Positions 23,971 to 31,893 of a stretch of 64,000 nucleotides of DNA are shown here, in pieces. Each line of letters starts with the position of its first letter. Within the stretch, counting starts at the first letter, position 1. Where the stretch lies: positions 496,001 through 560,000 of the forward strand of contig NZ_CP065037.1 in the NCBI RefSeq assembly GCF_019924635.1, in the 5' to 3' direction. The notes beneath the pieces are model-generated. The model did no database searches. It saw only the letters and a list, made by a program, of their open reading frames with translations, and was not told where the DNA came from. The position numbers and the translations under genes are program-made. The stretch comes from Leifsonia sp. ZF2019. Its GTDB lineage: Bacteria; Actinomycetota; Actinomycetes; Actinomycetales; Microbacteriaceae.

Positions 23971-24263
23971 CAGGGCTCCTGTCGGTAGGGGTTGGGCCGG
24001 TTGATGGGGTAGGTCGGGTCTTCGCGTTGCTTCATGTGCTCATGGGCGCAGGCGGTGAATCCGTCATCCCAGAGATCAGCGGGATCCTGTCCGTCAGGAA
24101 TGATCTGTCCACCCATCTCAAGTTGCACGCCGCGGGCCATGTCGTTGATCAGGCCGCTGTCGATACGGACGTTCCACAGGGCGAGGGATTGGAGCCGTTT
24201 CGCGAGCATCGAGGCCCCGGTGGCTGCACCGTCTCGGAAGTCGTCTGATGCGATCCCGCTCAC
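23970..24263 (-). CDS. 97-aa phage protein
   Basis: Starts at GTG 24263 with GGAG upstream; the GTG overlaps the previous stop (GTGA). Sequence SGIASDDFRDGAATGASMLA... then AHEHMKQREDPTYPINRPN. Mostly helical and unassigned. Confidence 0.65.
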   Translation of the reverse strand: MSGIASDDFRDGAATGASMLAKRLQSLALWNVRIDSGLINDMARGVQLEMGGQIIPDGQDPADLWDDGFTACAHEHMKQREDPTYPINRPNPYRQEP

Positions 24264-24550
24264 TGTTCTTCTCCTTCCGCGAGGGCATGGACGACGGAGG
24301 CGGCCTTGCGGTAGCCGTACTGCCAACATGACAGAGCGTGCTCGTCCTCCGCGTCGATCGCTGCGGCGGCTTCTCGGAGTGCTTCCTTCCGTGCCCACTC
24401 AGCGATCGGTTGTGCTGCTGCCTCAACTTGGGTCATCAGGGACGCCCTGAACGACGTAGCGAGGTCATCCCACGCCTTGTCAGGACCAGTCGACTCGATG
24501 TCCCAAAGCTGCTGCGCGGCAACCCTCAGCACTTCGTCCGGGATGTTCAT
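24260..24550 (-). CDS. 96-aa helical phage protein
   Basis: MNIPDEVLRVAAQQLWDIES... is a single helical domain with an Ala/Glu-rich C-terminus. It joins its neighbours by overlapping stop and start codons. Function unknown. Confidence 0.65.
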   Translation of the reverse strand: MNIPDEVLRVAAQQLWDIESTGPDKAWDDLATSFRASLMTQVEAAAQPIAEWARKEALREAAAAIDAEDEHALSCWQYGYRKAASVVHALAEGEEQ

Positions 24551-24735
24551 CAGTGGGTCACCTCCACCCAACCGCTCGCGTCGTCGTCCCAGATGACGGC
24601 AACATTCTCGTCGGTGTACTTGTTCGTGCCGGTGAAGATGTGGGTCATGGGGTCGCCGGCATCGAGGTAGGCCGTCGATGCACCACCCGCCGCCGTGCGG
24701 TATCCGACCTTCGCGGGAAGCCATTCGGGTTTCAT
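24550..24735 (-). CDS. 61-aa phage protein
   Basis: MKPEWLPAKVGYRTAAGGAS... ending VIWDDDASGWVEVTH, a small beta protein. Overlaps the previous and next genes. Function unknown. Confidence 0.6.
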   Translation of the reverse strand: MKPEWLPAKVGYRTAAGGASTAYLDAGDPMTHIFTGTNKYTDENVAVIWDDDASGWVEVTH

Positions 24736-25271
24736 GAGTCGGTCACCTCATCGATGGCCCTGCGGTTCACACGCGTTTCCCCGGGCAGCTCTACCAGCGT
24801 CTTCGCTTGTTGGACACGGGCGGCCCAGTCTTGAATCGTCTGGTATTCCGCCTTCCGGTCAGCGCGATAGGCGGCGTATTCGGTTCTAATCTCGTCATAC
24901 GCCCGCTGAAGATGGTCGAGTTGTGCCCGTGACGCGTCACGCTCAGCCTCGATATCGCGGATCCGTTTGTGGTCAGTCGCCTGACGAATGATGCCCTCGC
25001 TGAACGTGGATGCCTGGTCAAGGCTCATCCCTGTCGCCTGGCTTATTGCGATGGCGTTCATCGCGAGCAGGTTCTCAGCGTTTCGCAGCTTCTCGTTCTT
25101 CACCACCAGAGCCTCAACCGCATCCGCCAGGCGATCGATGAGTTCATCCGTAACCACGAGATAAGCCCTGGTGCCTGCGAAGGTTGCGCCTTGATACGTT
25201 GCGGCTGCCTTGCGCTGCAGTTCGAGCTGAGCGCGCGCTTCCTCTATCAGCTTCGTGTAGTGGTCGCTCAT
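24732..25271 (-). CDS. 179-aa coiled-coil phage protein
   Basis: MSDHYTKLIEEARAQLELQR, then helix after helix, with a long coiled coil at about 110-165 (AERDASRAQLDHLQRAYDEI). The ATG at 25271 overlaps the previous stop. It could scaffold or regulate another early protein; no family recognised. Confidence 0.65.
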   Translation of the reverse strand: MSDHYTKLIEEARAQLELQRKAAATYQGATFAGTRAYLVVTDELIDRLADAVEALVVKNEKLRNAENLLAMNAIAISQATGMSLDQASTFSEGIIRQATDHKRIRDIEAERDASRAQLDHLQRAYDEIRTEYAAYRADRKAEYQTIQDWAARVQQAKTLVELPGETRVNRRAIDEVTDS

Positions 25272-25477
25272 GAGGGGTTCATCTCCCAATCAGTCGAGCC
25301 CTTGCGGCGGCGCACGATCACAGGTGCTCCCCAGGTGGACTTCTGCGCGGTGCGCATGGCTGATTCGGGGGTCTCGAATCCGATGAGGCCGCCGAACGTG
25401 TACCACCAGATCGGGTTCGGGCCGGTCTCGGAGTCAAAGAAGCCGTACTCCCACGGCTCGGTGATGGTGTCGCTCAT
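25268..25477 (-). CDS. 69-aa phage protein
   Basis: MSDTITEPWEYGFFDSETGP... with a small beta-alpha fold and a basic end (VIVRRRKGSTDWEMNPS). The chosen ATG overlaps the stop of the 55-aa zinc protein. Function unknown. Confidence 0.6.
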   Translation of the reverse strand: MSDTITEPWEYGFFDSETGPNPIWWYTFGGLIGFETPESAMRTAQKSTWGAPVIVRRRKGSTDWEMNPS

Positions 25478-25641
25478 GTCCGGTTCTCCTTCGTGGGTTC
25501 GGGTTCGTTTGGGCAGGGGATCGCTGACTTGCCGAAGGGTCCGTAGCATTTCGCGCAACGATGCTCGACCGGTCCTCGTGTGCGTTCCCTTGGGGTTGGT
25601 GCCCACTCAGCACGAGGAGACACATCAATACGGGCCCTCAC
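25474..25641 (-). CDS. 55-aa zinc-knuckle protein
   Basis: Starts at GTG 25641, overlapping the previous stop (GTGA). Contains HRCAKCYGPFGKSAIPCPNEP, a CxxC plus C pattern typical of small phage zinc proteins. Function unknown. Confidence 0.55.
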   Translation of the reverse strand: MRARIDVSPRAEWAPTPRERTRGPVEHRCAKCYGPFGKSAIPCPNEPEPTKENRT

Positions 25642-25868
25642 GACGGGTCCCCGGAATCGTGCGATTGGGGGTCGCCGTGCTGCGTCGCCGCCCACGGCAC
25701 GAGCGGCAGCAGCGCGAGACCTTGTTCGATCGCGTACTCAACGCCCTGCCGGAACGTCAGGCGACGAACCGCGCGTGAGGTGTTCGTGTAGGGGTCGCCG
25801 CCCTTGAGGTGCGGCCATCGCTGCTCAGCTTCCTCGTCCACACGGCGCAGCGTCGCATCGTCCAGCAT
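25638..25868 (-). CDS. 76-aa phage protein
   Basis: MLDDATLRRVDEEAEQRWPH..., with a helix-turn-helix-sized N-terminal region then FRQGVEYAIEQGLALLPLVP. Short relatives with 'AEQRWP' are common in actinophage early genes. Function unknown. Confidence 0.6.
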   Translation of the reverse strand: MLDDATLRRVDEEAEQRWPHLKGGDPYTNTSRAVRRLTFRQGVEYAIEQGLALLPLVPWAATQHGDPQSHDSGDPS

Positions 25869-26053
25869 CACGCCTCCGTCCCGGAATCGACCGATTCGAG
25901 GCCGTACGACCGCACGATGTCGTCGAGCATCATCGCGCCGTTCGCAACGTCGGCCGTCAGCTCGTGGATCAGCCCTACGTCCTCGGCTTTGATCGCGGCA
26001 GCGAGCTTCGCGGCGTGCCACGAGATCTCCTGCCACGCAGTGCGCAGGCTCAT
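25868..26053 (-). CDS. 61-aa helical phage protein
   Basis: MSLRTAWQEISWHAAKLAAA... is a two-helix acidic protein. ATG 26053 overlaps the end of the 27-aa ORF before it. Function unknown. Confidence 0.55.
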   Translation of the reverse strand: MSLRTAWQEISWHAAKLAAAIKAEDVGLIHELTADVANGAMMLDDIVRSYGLESVDSGTEA

Positions 26054-26133
26054 TGTTCGCCAACTCGCCTGATCGCCCTTCCGTCCCACCGGTGCGCCTC
26101 GATCTCGACAGGCTTCTTGCGGTACTTGGTCAT
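26050..26133 (-). CDS. 27-aa remnant of the MTKYRKKPV family
   Basis: MTKYRKKPVEIEAHRWDGRA IRRVGEQ begins exactly like a widespread phage protein (MxKYRKKPVVIEAxxW) that is normally about 80-110 residues long, but stops after 27. Both ends overlap neighbours, so it is still positioned for translation. It looks like a truncated relic. Confidence 0.55.
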   Translation of the reverse strand: MTKYRKKPVEIEAHRWDGRAIRRVGEQ

Positions 26134-26465
26134 GCGACCTTCTCCTTCGGGTTGGTGTTGAAGTGGGCCCGGAGTGCGATGCGCACATGCTCCGGGGTGA
26201 GGTTGTTCTCGAACCGGCGATCCCATGCACGGATCTCCGACAACATGAGCTCGAGTTCGTAGTCACGAATCACGGGCGGGATGCGGTAGTACGCGAACCG
26301 GTACGCGTCATGGTCAGCGACCATGCGCCGCCACTCAGCCGACCCAGGCCGTTCAGACGGGCTGGGGTGACCGAATCGTTCCTGCTCGAGACGTTCGGGA
26401 TCCAGAGAGGCGATGAACGCCTCCCACTCCTCCGTGGCGCCGGTGATCGGGTCAACGTGCTCCAT
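26130..26465 (-). CDS. 111-aa phage protein
   Basis: MEHVDPITGATEEWEAFIAS... a charged helical protein with SEIRAWDRRFENNLTPEHVR near the end. It is linked to neighbours by overlapping codons. Function unknown. Confidence 0.6.
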   Translation of the reverse strand: MEHVDPITGATEEWEAFIASLDPERLEQERFGHPSPSERPGSAEWRRMVADHDAYRFAYYRIPPVIRDYELELMLSEIRAWDRRFENNLTPEHVRIALRAHFNTNPKEKVA

Positions 26466-27112
26466 CACGCCACCCCCAAACTGAGCGCGTGCGCACGAGG
26501 CTGATGCGCCGAACACGGGGCCGGACTCCCGCACCACATGCAGGTTGGGGACCATGAGCCGACGAACGCGTTCGGTGCATCGTGGTGTAGCGGTTCCCGG
26601 TGAGCTGTCTTCGCGGCGGCCGACATGAGCGTGATCGTCAGCTCAACCGGGAGAGGTTCTGGGTTGAGGCGTGGCGCTTTGACCGCGGCACGGAGACCCT
26701 TGCCTGACTTCACCATGAGTCCCCACCCCTCCGGCAGTTCGTCCGGCTTCGCGATGTCTCTGCTCGGGACGACCAGCCACCAGTGGTGCATGTACCGCTT
26801 GAACGCCTCAGCCTTGGTCGGGTCGCGCAGCTCGGTCAGCCAATCGGAGCGTGAAACTTTCACCTCGTGCCCGTGGAGCGCCAACGAAGACGCGTACTTA
26901 TCCGCGGCGATGAAGTCAGCGATCCGCATCGGACCGGTGCTGAATCCGTCAAGCGTGGAGCGGACGTGTTCGGCTCGAACCCACCGGTCCGCGTACGTGC
27001 CAGGCCGGCGCACCATGTACCGGTCGAGGAGGAGATCGAGCATGTCCCGCTCGGTGTACTTCTCAGGTGCTGGCTTCGGGGCGATTCCTTCGAGCATCGG
27101 TTCGTCGGTCAT
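26465..27112 (-). CDS. MmcB-like PD-(D/E)XK nuclease-fold protein
   Basis: A 215-residue protein. The region RIADFIAADKYAS...LHGHEVKVSRSDWLTELRD fits the D...ExK core of MmcB-like DNA-repair nucleases, and the C-terminus has a zinc motif (CMWCGSPAPC). It is probably used in recombination or host DNA handling. ATG 27112 overlaps the stop of the replication gene before it. Confidence 0.7.
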   Translation of the reverse strand: MTDEPMLEGIAPKPAPEKYTERDMLDLLLDRYMVRRPGTYADRWVRAEHVRSTLDGFSTGPMRIADFIAADKYASSLALHGHEVKVSRSDWLTELRDPTKAEAFKRYMHHWWLVVPSRDIAKPDELPEGWGLMVKSGKGLRAAVKAPRLNPEPLPVELTITLMSAAAKTAHREPLHHDAPNAFVGSWSPTCMWCGSPAPCSAHQPRAHALSLGVA

Positions 27113-27891
27113 CACGCCACCCCCATGTCTGCTTCGGCGAACCATGCGCGCACCTGATCCGGGTTGGTCTGGCAGGAGGTGACGACATATCCGGTCAGGT
27201 TGCCCACTGGGGTGAGGGACAGTTTCCCGATCTCCTGAGCGAACACGACTGCCTCGGTGGATGTGATGGAGTGGCCGAGGGTTCCGGAGAGGACCTTGCG
27301 TAGGTCTTCCACGTCTCGGATCCCAACCTCTGCAGCGACCTCATCCAACCCGTCAGATTCGGAATTGCTCGCGCGGTTAAGTAGGTAAGCGACTGACGGG
27401 TCGTGAGTAATATCGTTCCCCTGTTCCCCTGTTCCCCTGTTCCCCTGTTCCCCTGTTCCAGGCGCGACCTTTTCAGGAACCCTCGCGAGGACTTCGGGAG
27501 CCCTCCTGTAAGCCTCGCGATTCACTGGGTCAGAGTAGTCGAAAGTGCCGTCTGGCCTGGGAAAACGTCCCTTCGCGGGCTTGTCGATGCGCTGCAGGTC
27601 TTTCCACTTGTCGATGTAGAGCAATTCCTCGCCCTCGGCCTCGTATCGGGCGATCAAGCCGGCCTGGTGGAGACTGGAAATTGCTTCGGACAGCCTCGCG
27701 AGGGTGTCGCGAGGGTGTCGGGAAAGGTCGCGAGGGAACACATCCGCGGCAATGAGCGCGATGTCGTCCTTCCCGACCCCGTTGTCATCGACATACGACT
27801 CGAGTCCCTTCAACACCAGGCGCACATCCCACTCGAGTTGCGCGATCGTCTTGGACCGCCAGAACTCCGGCTTCGTCGATCGGATCCTCAT
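27112..27891 (-). CDS. Replication initiation / replisome-organizer-like protein
   Basis: A 259-residue protein starting MRIRSTKPEFWRSKTIAQLE, the signature of phage winged-helix replication initiators. The N-terminal domain (1-115) holds the winged helix; residues about 145-160 are GTGEQGNR repeats from an 8-bp DNA repeat; the C-terminal domain (170-259) resembles a helicase-loader-type helical domain. It follows an HNH gene and precedes the MmcB-like gene. Confidence 0.75.
   Translation of the reverse strand: MRIRSTKPEFWRSKTIAQLEWDVRLVLKGLESYVDDNGVGKDDIALIAADVFPRDLSRHPRDTLARLSEAISSLHQAGLIARYEAEGEELLYIDKWKDLQRIDKPAKGRFPRPDGTFDYSDPVNREAYRRAPEVLARVPEKVAPGTGEQGNRGTGEQGNDITHDPSVAYLLNRASNSESDGLDEVAAEVGIRDVEDLRKVLSGTLGHSITSTEAVVFAQEIGKLSLTPVGNLTGYVVTSCQTNPDQVRAWFAEADMGVA
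27415..27459 (-). repeat. 8-bp tandem repeat inside the replication initiator gene
   Basis: Five full copies of GTTCCCCT (plus strand) and a partial sixth follow each other without interruption. They encode the GTGEQGNRGTGEQGN linker. Because eight is not a multiple of three, gain or loss of one unit shifts the downstream frame. Confidence 0.85.
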
Positions 27892-27944
27892 GGTCTCCCT
27901 CCTTTCGTTGTGTATCCGCCAGCCGCGGTGATCAGGGCGGTCAT
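27888..27944 (-). CDS. 18-codon nested ORF between HNH and initiator genes
   Basis: MTALITAAGGYTTKGGRP starts within the HNH stop (ATGA) and stops over the next start (ATGA), with GGAGG in its end. It may only carry ribosomes across the gap (translational coupling). Weak call. Confidence 0.3.
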   Translation of the reverse strand: MTALITAAGGYTTKGGRP

Positions 27945-28282
27945 GCGATACCCCCGTCAGCGGTGAGCATGATCAGCCAGCCCCGGTAGAGGACGGGTGT
28001 CAGGTTCGGGTCGAACCCAGTGCGGACGGCCCAGCCGTTCTTGTAGCGAGCGGTGTCGGAGTGGGCGGCGCCGTGGCATCCGGTGTGGTTCCCCCATCCG
28101 CACACGTGCAGCAGGTTCTGGACGGTGTCCTGACCGCCGTGTGAACGGTGCAGGCGGTGGTGGATCTCCGTAGCCCGCTTCGTGCCGCAGACCTCACACA
28201 CGCCGAAGCTGCGCTCCTTGACTCGCTCATACGCCTGACGCGACTGAGCAGCGGTGACCTTCTCGGTCTTCGGGGCGATCAT
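27941..28282 (-). CDS. HNH endonuclease
   Basis: A 113-residue HNH protein: CEVCGTKRATEIHHRLHRSH supplies a zinc pair and the histidines, NLLHVCGWGN supplies Asn, and TGCHGAAH the final Cys and His. It lies among replication genes, unlike the packaging HNH at 19458, and may act as a homing or replication-linked nuclease. Confidence 0.8.
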   Translation of the reverse strand: MIAPKTEKVTAAQSRQAYERVKERSFGVCEVCGTKRATEIHHRLHRSHGGQDTVQNLLHVCGWGNHTGCHGAAHSDTARYKNGWAVRTGFDPNLTPVLYRGWLIMLTADGGIA

Positions 28283-28425
28283 GCCGCCCTCGCGATCGTG
28301 CGGAGGAGAACGATGTCGCACCGCTGACAGAGCCCAGTGACGCCGTTCACGAGATGTACGTCAGTTCCATTGACGCACTGGACGTAGGCGGGGGCGATGT
28401 CGTCGAAATCGAACGCGAGTTGCAT
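28279..28425 (-). CDS. 48-aa zinc miniprotein
   Basis: MQLAFDFDDIAPAYVQCVNG... then LCQRCDIVLLRTIARAA. The Cys residues could bind zinc. Both ends overlap the neighbouring resolvase and HNH genes. Function unknown. Confidence 0.55.
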   Translation of the reverse strand: MQLAFDFDDIAPAYVQCVNGTDVHLVNGVTGLCQRCDIVLLRTIARAA

Positions 28426-28775
28426 CACACCTCACCGCCTAGCAGTGCGACGAGGTCGCGGACGGTCATGGTGACGTACTGGTCAAGCGCCTGGCCCTTC
28501 CCGCGCCGCTTGTGGACGACAGCACCGGCGATGGCGTCAGCGTTGCCACGCTCTACCTCGGCTTCGTCGACCCATGCGGCGAGCTCAAGCCGGTTGTGGT
28601 TCTTGCACTCAATGACGACACGGCCGAATGGTGAGCGGACACCACGGATGTCGCCTTCGTCTTTCGCCCCGCGGAGTGGTGCACGGTCGATGCGGTCGTC
28701 ATCAGGGAATGCGTCTTGCAATGCCCGGGTGATGAGTGTCTCGAATGCGGTCCCTCGAGCCTTGTTCCGGTTCAT
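28425..28775 (-). CDS. Holliday-junction-resolvase-like PD-(D/E)XK protein
   Basis: A 116-residue protein with the pattern Glu12, Asp42 (DEGDIRGV) and Glu56-x-Lys58 (VVIECKNHN), as in archaeal Hjc and VRR-type nucleases. Such a gene in actinophages resolves branched DNA before packaging. It lies between WhiB and the HNH gene in the early operon. Confidence 0.75.
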   Translation of the reverse strand: MNRNKARGTAFETLITRALQDAFPDDDRIDRAPLRGAKDEGDIRGVRSPFGRVVIECKNHNRLELAAWVDEAEVERGNADAIAGAVVHKRRGKGQALDQYVTMTVRDLVALLGGEV

Positions 28776-29056
28776 GCAGCCGCCCCTTTATTGGCCTTCC
28801 GCAACTTGCGGCGGTCGTGCTCAGCAAGCTCGCCCCAGATGCCGTAGTGCTCGTCGTTCTGCAATGACCATGTGAGGCACTGCTGTCTGACCTCGCAGCC
28901 CGCGCAGATCTTCTTGGCTGCTACTCCTCGGTCACCGCCCTTCTCCGGGAAGAAAAGGTCGGGGTCCGTGGTCGCACATGCGGCTCTGTCTTGCCAGTCG
29001 AGTACGGTTTCGTCAGGCAGGATCACAGCGACCAGGTCGAACGGGTCCGGGGTCAT
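28772..29056 (-). CDS. WhiB-family transcription factor
   Basis: A 94-residue protein with the four cluster cysteines (Cys27, 51, 54 and 60), the GIWGE turn (72-76) and a basic C-terminal helix. WhiB proteins hold a 4Fe-4S cluster and bind the sigma factor SigA; phage members can alter host transcription or superinfection response. Restricted to actinobacteria and their phages, it also supports the host assignment. Confidence 0.9.
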   Translation of the reverse strand: MTPDPFDLVAVILPDETVLDWQDRAACATTDPDLFFPEKGGDRGVAAKKICAGCEVRQQCLTWSLQNDEHYGIWGELAEHDRRKLRKANKGAAA

Positions 29057-29628
29057 GAGGTGGCCCCCTTCGCGTCCTCATACGCCTGCCCCATCACGGC
29101 GCGGATTTGAGGGTTGGCGCCGGCCTTCTTCGCTTCTGTGGCGAGGTCCCAGATCGCTTGGGCGCCTCCGTTGGTGCTGGCGAGTTCGGTCAGCCAGTCC
29201 CGCCCCGATGTGTCCTTGACCGGTTCGGCAGCGGGTCGTGACTCACGTAGCGGGTTCACAGTGGTGGGTGCACGCTGTCCGCGGCGGACGGTGAGCGCGA
29301 CCGTGACGGGTTCCGTGATGTCAGAGACGTGCGAGAGTCTGATGCCGCCCACCGGCTGACCGGCCCAGAGGACGGTTGGGTCGCCGTAGAGGGTGACGCG
29401 GCGTCCGATGTAGACGCTGGCGTCGGGTCCCCAGCATGCGACCAGGACACGGCGGACGGTCTTGGCAGGACGCCATGGGCGGTCGAACTCCTCGAAGTCG
29501 ATCTGGATGGGCTGTTCCGCGGACGGCCCCTTCCGGACACCTGTGATGGTGAGGGTCTTGGGGCCGCTGATCAGGTCCTCGTAGTCCATCTGGTCGCTCT
29601 TGGGCGCCAGGGTGCTTGAGATATCCAT
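29053..29628 (-). CDS. Conserved actinophage recombination-region protein
   Basis: A 191-residue protein beginning MDISSTLAPKSDQMDYEDLI, followed by GPKTLTITGVRKGPSAEQP and RRVLVACWGPDASVYIGRRV. This family is widely conserved beside phage exonuclease genes and has no firm function; a nucleic-acid-binding role with the exonuclease is plausible from context only. Confidence 0.7.
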   Translation of the reverse strand: MDISSTLAPKSDQMDYEDLISGPKTLTITGVRKGPSAEQPIQIDFEEFDRPWRPAKTVRRVLVACWGPDASVYIGRRVTLYGDPTVLWAGQPVGGIRLSHVSDITEPVTVALTVRRGQRAPTTVNPLRESRPAAEPVKDTSGRDWLTELASTNGGAQAIWDLATEAKKAGANPQIRAVMGQAYEDAKGATS

Positions 29629-29765
29629 CAGACGGTCTCCCACTCAAAACCGGCTGCCGAGAGGGCCGCTCCGAGGTGCGCGTAGAAGTCCTCGGGGAAG
29701 GGCTCTCCCTCTTGATGACCCGCAGGCCATACGTAGATGCTGGGGGTCTCTCCGAATTCGTCCAT
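29628..29765 (-). CDS. 45-aa phage protein
   Basis: MDEFGETPSIYVWPAGHQEG... a small acidic protein overlapping the exonuclease stop and the next start. Function unknown. Confidence 0.55.
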   Translation of the reverse strand: MDEFGETPSIYVWPAGHQEGEPFPEDFYAHLGAALSAAGFEWETV

Positions 29766-30595
29766 CAGACCTGGATCTCCTCTTCTTCGTTCTCGTACAC
29801 AGCCCAGGTCGGTGGGGTCAGAGTTGTCGACTGATATCCGGGCCATGTGTTCGTTTCGGTGCAGCGTCGGTAGAGTTCGCGTGCTTTCGCGGTGCGTTCT
29901 TTGGCGAGGTCTTCCCACATGAAGTCGAGGTCGTAGACACCCACCAAGTGCGGCGGGGCAGACTCGACGACGATGAACTTGAAGGACTCGAGCTCGGTGC
30001 CTGTGATGGCTTTGTGGGCTTCCCAGTACCAGCGGTCCTGGATGTGGTAGCCGAGGCGGCCGACAGCGGCGTTGAAGGCTCCGGGGGAGGCGTCACGTGC
30101 GGTTTTAAGGTCGCCGGCGTTGACGCCGTCATAGATGTCGAACCGGGCGCGCATGGGGACGTCGTCGATCGTGGCGAACAGGCTCACTTCGCGGCCGACG
30201 ACAGTCTCGAGAACGGTCCGGGCATCCGGGTTAGCGAGGACAGCTTCCGCCATCGCATCGACCCGCCCGACGTCTCCGGGGCTAACGGGGGCGAACCCTT
30301 GAGCACGCTTCTCGGCAGCCCATTCCTCGGTTGCCTTCTTGGTCGACACGTTTCCGCTGGGGGTGAGGTGCTCGGGTGGGTACTCAACGAGGCCGGTTCC
30401 GACGCCGAGGACTTTCGCGTGGGCGACGAGGCCGACATCGAAAGCTCTCTTCCCAGGCTGGATGGTGTCCTTGTAGTGCCGGTAGATGGCTGGTGCTTCG
30501 AGGATCTTCCGGGCGCCGGTGCTGCTGAGTTCGGGGCGGGAGTGGTAGTCGGCGTCGGTCATGTCGACGTAGATGCCGTGGAAGGTGTCAGTCAT
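29765..30595 (-). CDS. RecE-like / PD-(D/E)XK exonuclease
   Basis: A 276-residue protein starting MTDTFHGIYVDMTDADYHSR. The motif LSSTGARKILEAPA matches the YqaJ/RecE-type (DUF3799) exonucleases; RARFDIYDGV...AGDLKTA provides the Asp and Asp-x-Lys catalytic core, and a conserved Gln/Tyr pair (YHIQDRWYW) follows. It would chew DNA ends for phage recombination. No RecT-like annealing protein was identified nearby; the 29053 gene may fill this role. Confidence 0.8.
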   Translation of the reverse strand: MTDTFHGIYVDMTDADYHSRPELSSTGARKILEAPAIYRHYKDTIQPGKRAFDVGLVAHAKVLGVGTGLVEYPPEHLTPSGNVSTKKATEEWAAEKRAQGFAPVSPGDVGRVDAMAEAVLANPDARTVLETVVGREVSLFATIDDVPMRARFDIYDGVNAGDLKTARDASPGAFNAAVGRLGYHIQDRWYWEAHKAITGTELESFKFIVVESAPPHLVGVYDLDFMWEDLAKERTAKARELYRRCTETNTWPGYQSTTLTPPTWAVYENEEEEIQV

Positions 30596-30884
30596 GGCTG
30601 GCCTTCTCGGATTCGTAAGTCTTCTCGACCTCGCGCAGCAGCTCTGAGACGATCTCGTCGACTCGCTGCCATGCACCGAGAGCATCACGAGCACGGCCAC
30701 GCCACCGCTTCAGCTGTTGAACGTCGACCGTCTTGTGCTTCTCGATGAACTCGGTGAGCATTGACGCCCTGACGGCGTCAACGGCTGCAACCCGAGCTTC
30801 CGTTACGAGCTTGTTCCCCCGCTCGTGAAGCTCGTCCTTGGTCATGGCTGGGGCGTCATCTCGGATTACTCTGAGACCGCTCAT
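30588..30884 (-). CDS. 98-aa helical phage protein
   Basis: MSGLRVIRDDAPAMTKDELH..., a charged helical protein with a possible coiled coil at the end (VSELLREVEKTYESEKA). It overlaps the exonuclease start by eight bases. Function unknown. Confidence 0.6.
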   Translation of the reverse strand: MSGLRVIRDDAPAMTKDELHERGNKLVTEARVAAVDAVRASMLTEFIEKHKTVDVQQLKRWRGRARDALGAWQRVDEIVSELLREVEKTYESEKASHD

Positions 30885-31030
30885 TCGTGGTCCTCCTGTT
30901 CGTGGTCGTATTTGTCCCACCAGTCGCGGTCCATCCAGGGTTCGGCGGGGTCGTGATCAGGGTCAGGGCAGGTGTGGTCGGGCCATTCGTCGGCGGGTAC
31001 TTCCTGCTCGCACTCGAAACAGGTGGTCAT
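30881..31030 (-). CDS. 49-aa acidic zinc miniprotein
   Basis: MTTCFECEQEVPADEWPDHT CPD..., very rich in Asp, Glu and Trp with a CxxC, C and several His residues: a likely single zinc finger. ATGA overlap with the next gene. Function unknown. Confidence 0.6.
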   Translation of the reverse strand: MTTCFECEQEVPADEWPDHTCPDPDHDPAEPWMDRDWWDKYDHEQEDHE

Positions 31031-31035
31031 CTCGA

Positions 31036-31317
31036 TCACGACTCGGCCCCACTACCCGGGCGGATGATTACCCAGTCACCGGCTACGCGAGCGAGCAGAT
31101 CGATCTGCTGCCGCCCGGCGTGCATGGTCTCGATGAGCATGTCGTTCCGCGACGCGTAGTAGAGCGTCGCCTGCGGCGAAGCGAGACCCCACTCCAACTG
31201 CATGTCGGCATAGGCTTCGGCAGCTGCGACGACCGCAGCGAAGACTTCCGTGGATGCGTCGCCACCCTTCATGCGTTCCAGCGCCTCGCGCACGTCCTTC
31301 GGGTCGATGACGCTCAT
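31036..31317 (-). CDS. 93-aa helical phage protein
   Basis: MSVIDPKDVREALERMKGGD... with an Ala-rich helix (EVFAAVVAAAEAYADMQLEW). Overlaps its upstream neighbour. Function unknown. Confidence 0.6.
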   Translation of the reverse strand: MSVIDPKDVREALERMKGGDASTEVFAAVVAAAEAYADMQLEWGLASPQATLYYASRNDMLIETMHAGRQQIDLLARVAGDWVIIRPGSGAES

Positions 31318-31481
31318 GCGATGTCCTTCGGGTCGGGTGTCCACTGGTCTCGCAGTTCGTCTCCTGCTGCTTGGAGGTCGTCTCCGTGTGCGTCAGGTGC
31401 ATGGAAGACCAGACGTGCGGTACCGGTCGGGGAGGGTGTGCGGAGGATCGGGTCAGGGTTCGAGAACTCAGGGGCGGTCAT
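31314..31481 (-). CDS. 55-aa phage protein
   Basis: MTAPEFSNPDPILRTPSPTG... a Pro/Asp-rich short protein, overlapping both neighbours. Function unknown. Confidence 0.5.
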   Translation of the reverse strand: MTAPEFSNPDPILRTPSPTGTARLVFHAPDAHGDDLQAAGDELRDQWTPDPKDIA

Positions 31482-31669
31482 CGGTCGCCCTCCACGTACT
31501 CGGCAGTGACGCGGATACGGTCTCCGTCGTCGTTTGTGACGTAGCCGATGACTTTCCCGGACTTCTTGACCTTCGCTTCCGCGTCGGCCTCCCACACGCC
31601 GCCGAGATAGACGGATTCGTTGAGGGCAGCGTCAACGATGCGCTGCGGCAAACGGTCCAGGGCGCTCAT
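31478..31669 (-). CDS. 63-aa phage protein
   Basis: MSALDRLPQRIVDAALNESV... then KKSGKVIGYVTNDDGDRIRV, probably a small beta barrel. ATG overlaps the previous stop. Function unknown. Confidence 0.55.
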   Translation of the reverse strand: MSALDRLPQRIVDAALNESVYLGGVWEADAEAKVKKSGKVIGYVTNDDGDRIRVTAEYVEGDR

Positions 31670-31893
31670 CGGGCACCTGCCAGGACTTCGAGGGCGATTG
31701 TCAGGCCCGCGGTGTGTTCAGCCTCACGGGTGATACCCGTTCTCCTGTCGATCTCGTCTGCGTTCACGATTGCCTGGAAGGCGTGGATGCGCGGCCGGAG
31801 TCGCTCGTCCGGGCTGAGGGCGTTGAGTATGGTCCGAAGCTCGCTGTTCGCGGCACGGACACGATCCAGGTTGGTCTTCAACTTGGTGCTCAT
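31666..31893 (-). CDS. 75-aa helical phage protein
   Basis: MSTKLKTNLDRVRAANSELR... a helical hairpin protein with basic N-terminus. Overlaps the membrane gene before it. Function unknown. Confidence 0.55.
   Translation of the reverse strand: MSTKLKTNLDRVRAANSELRTILNALSPDERLRPRIHAFQAIVNADEIDRRTGITREAEHTAGLTIALEVLAGAR

Noticed and set aside
27415..27459. CRISPR-like array
   Set aside because: Units are 8 bp, directly adjacent without spacers, and lie inside a coding gene.
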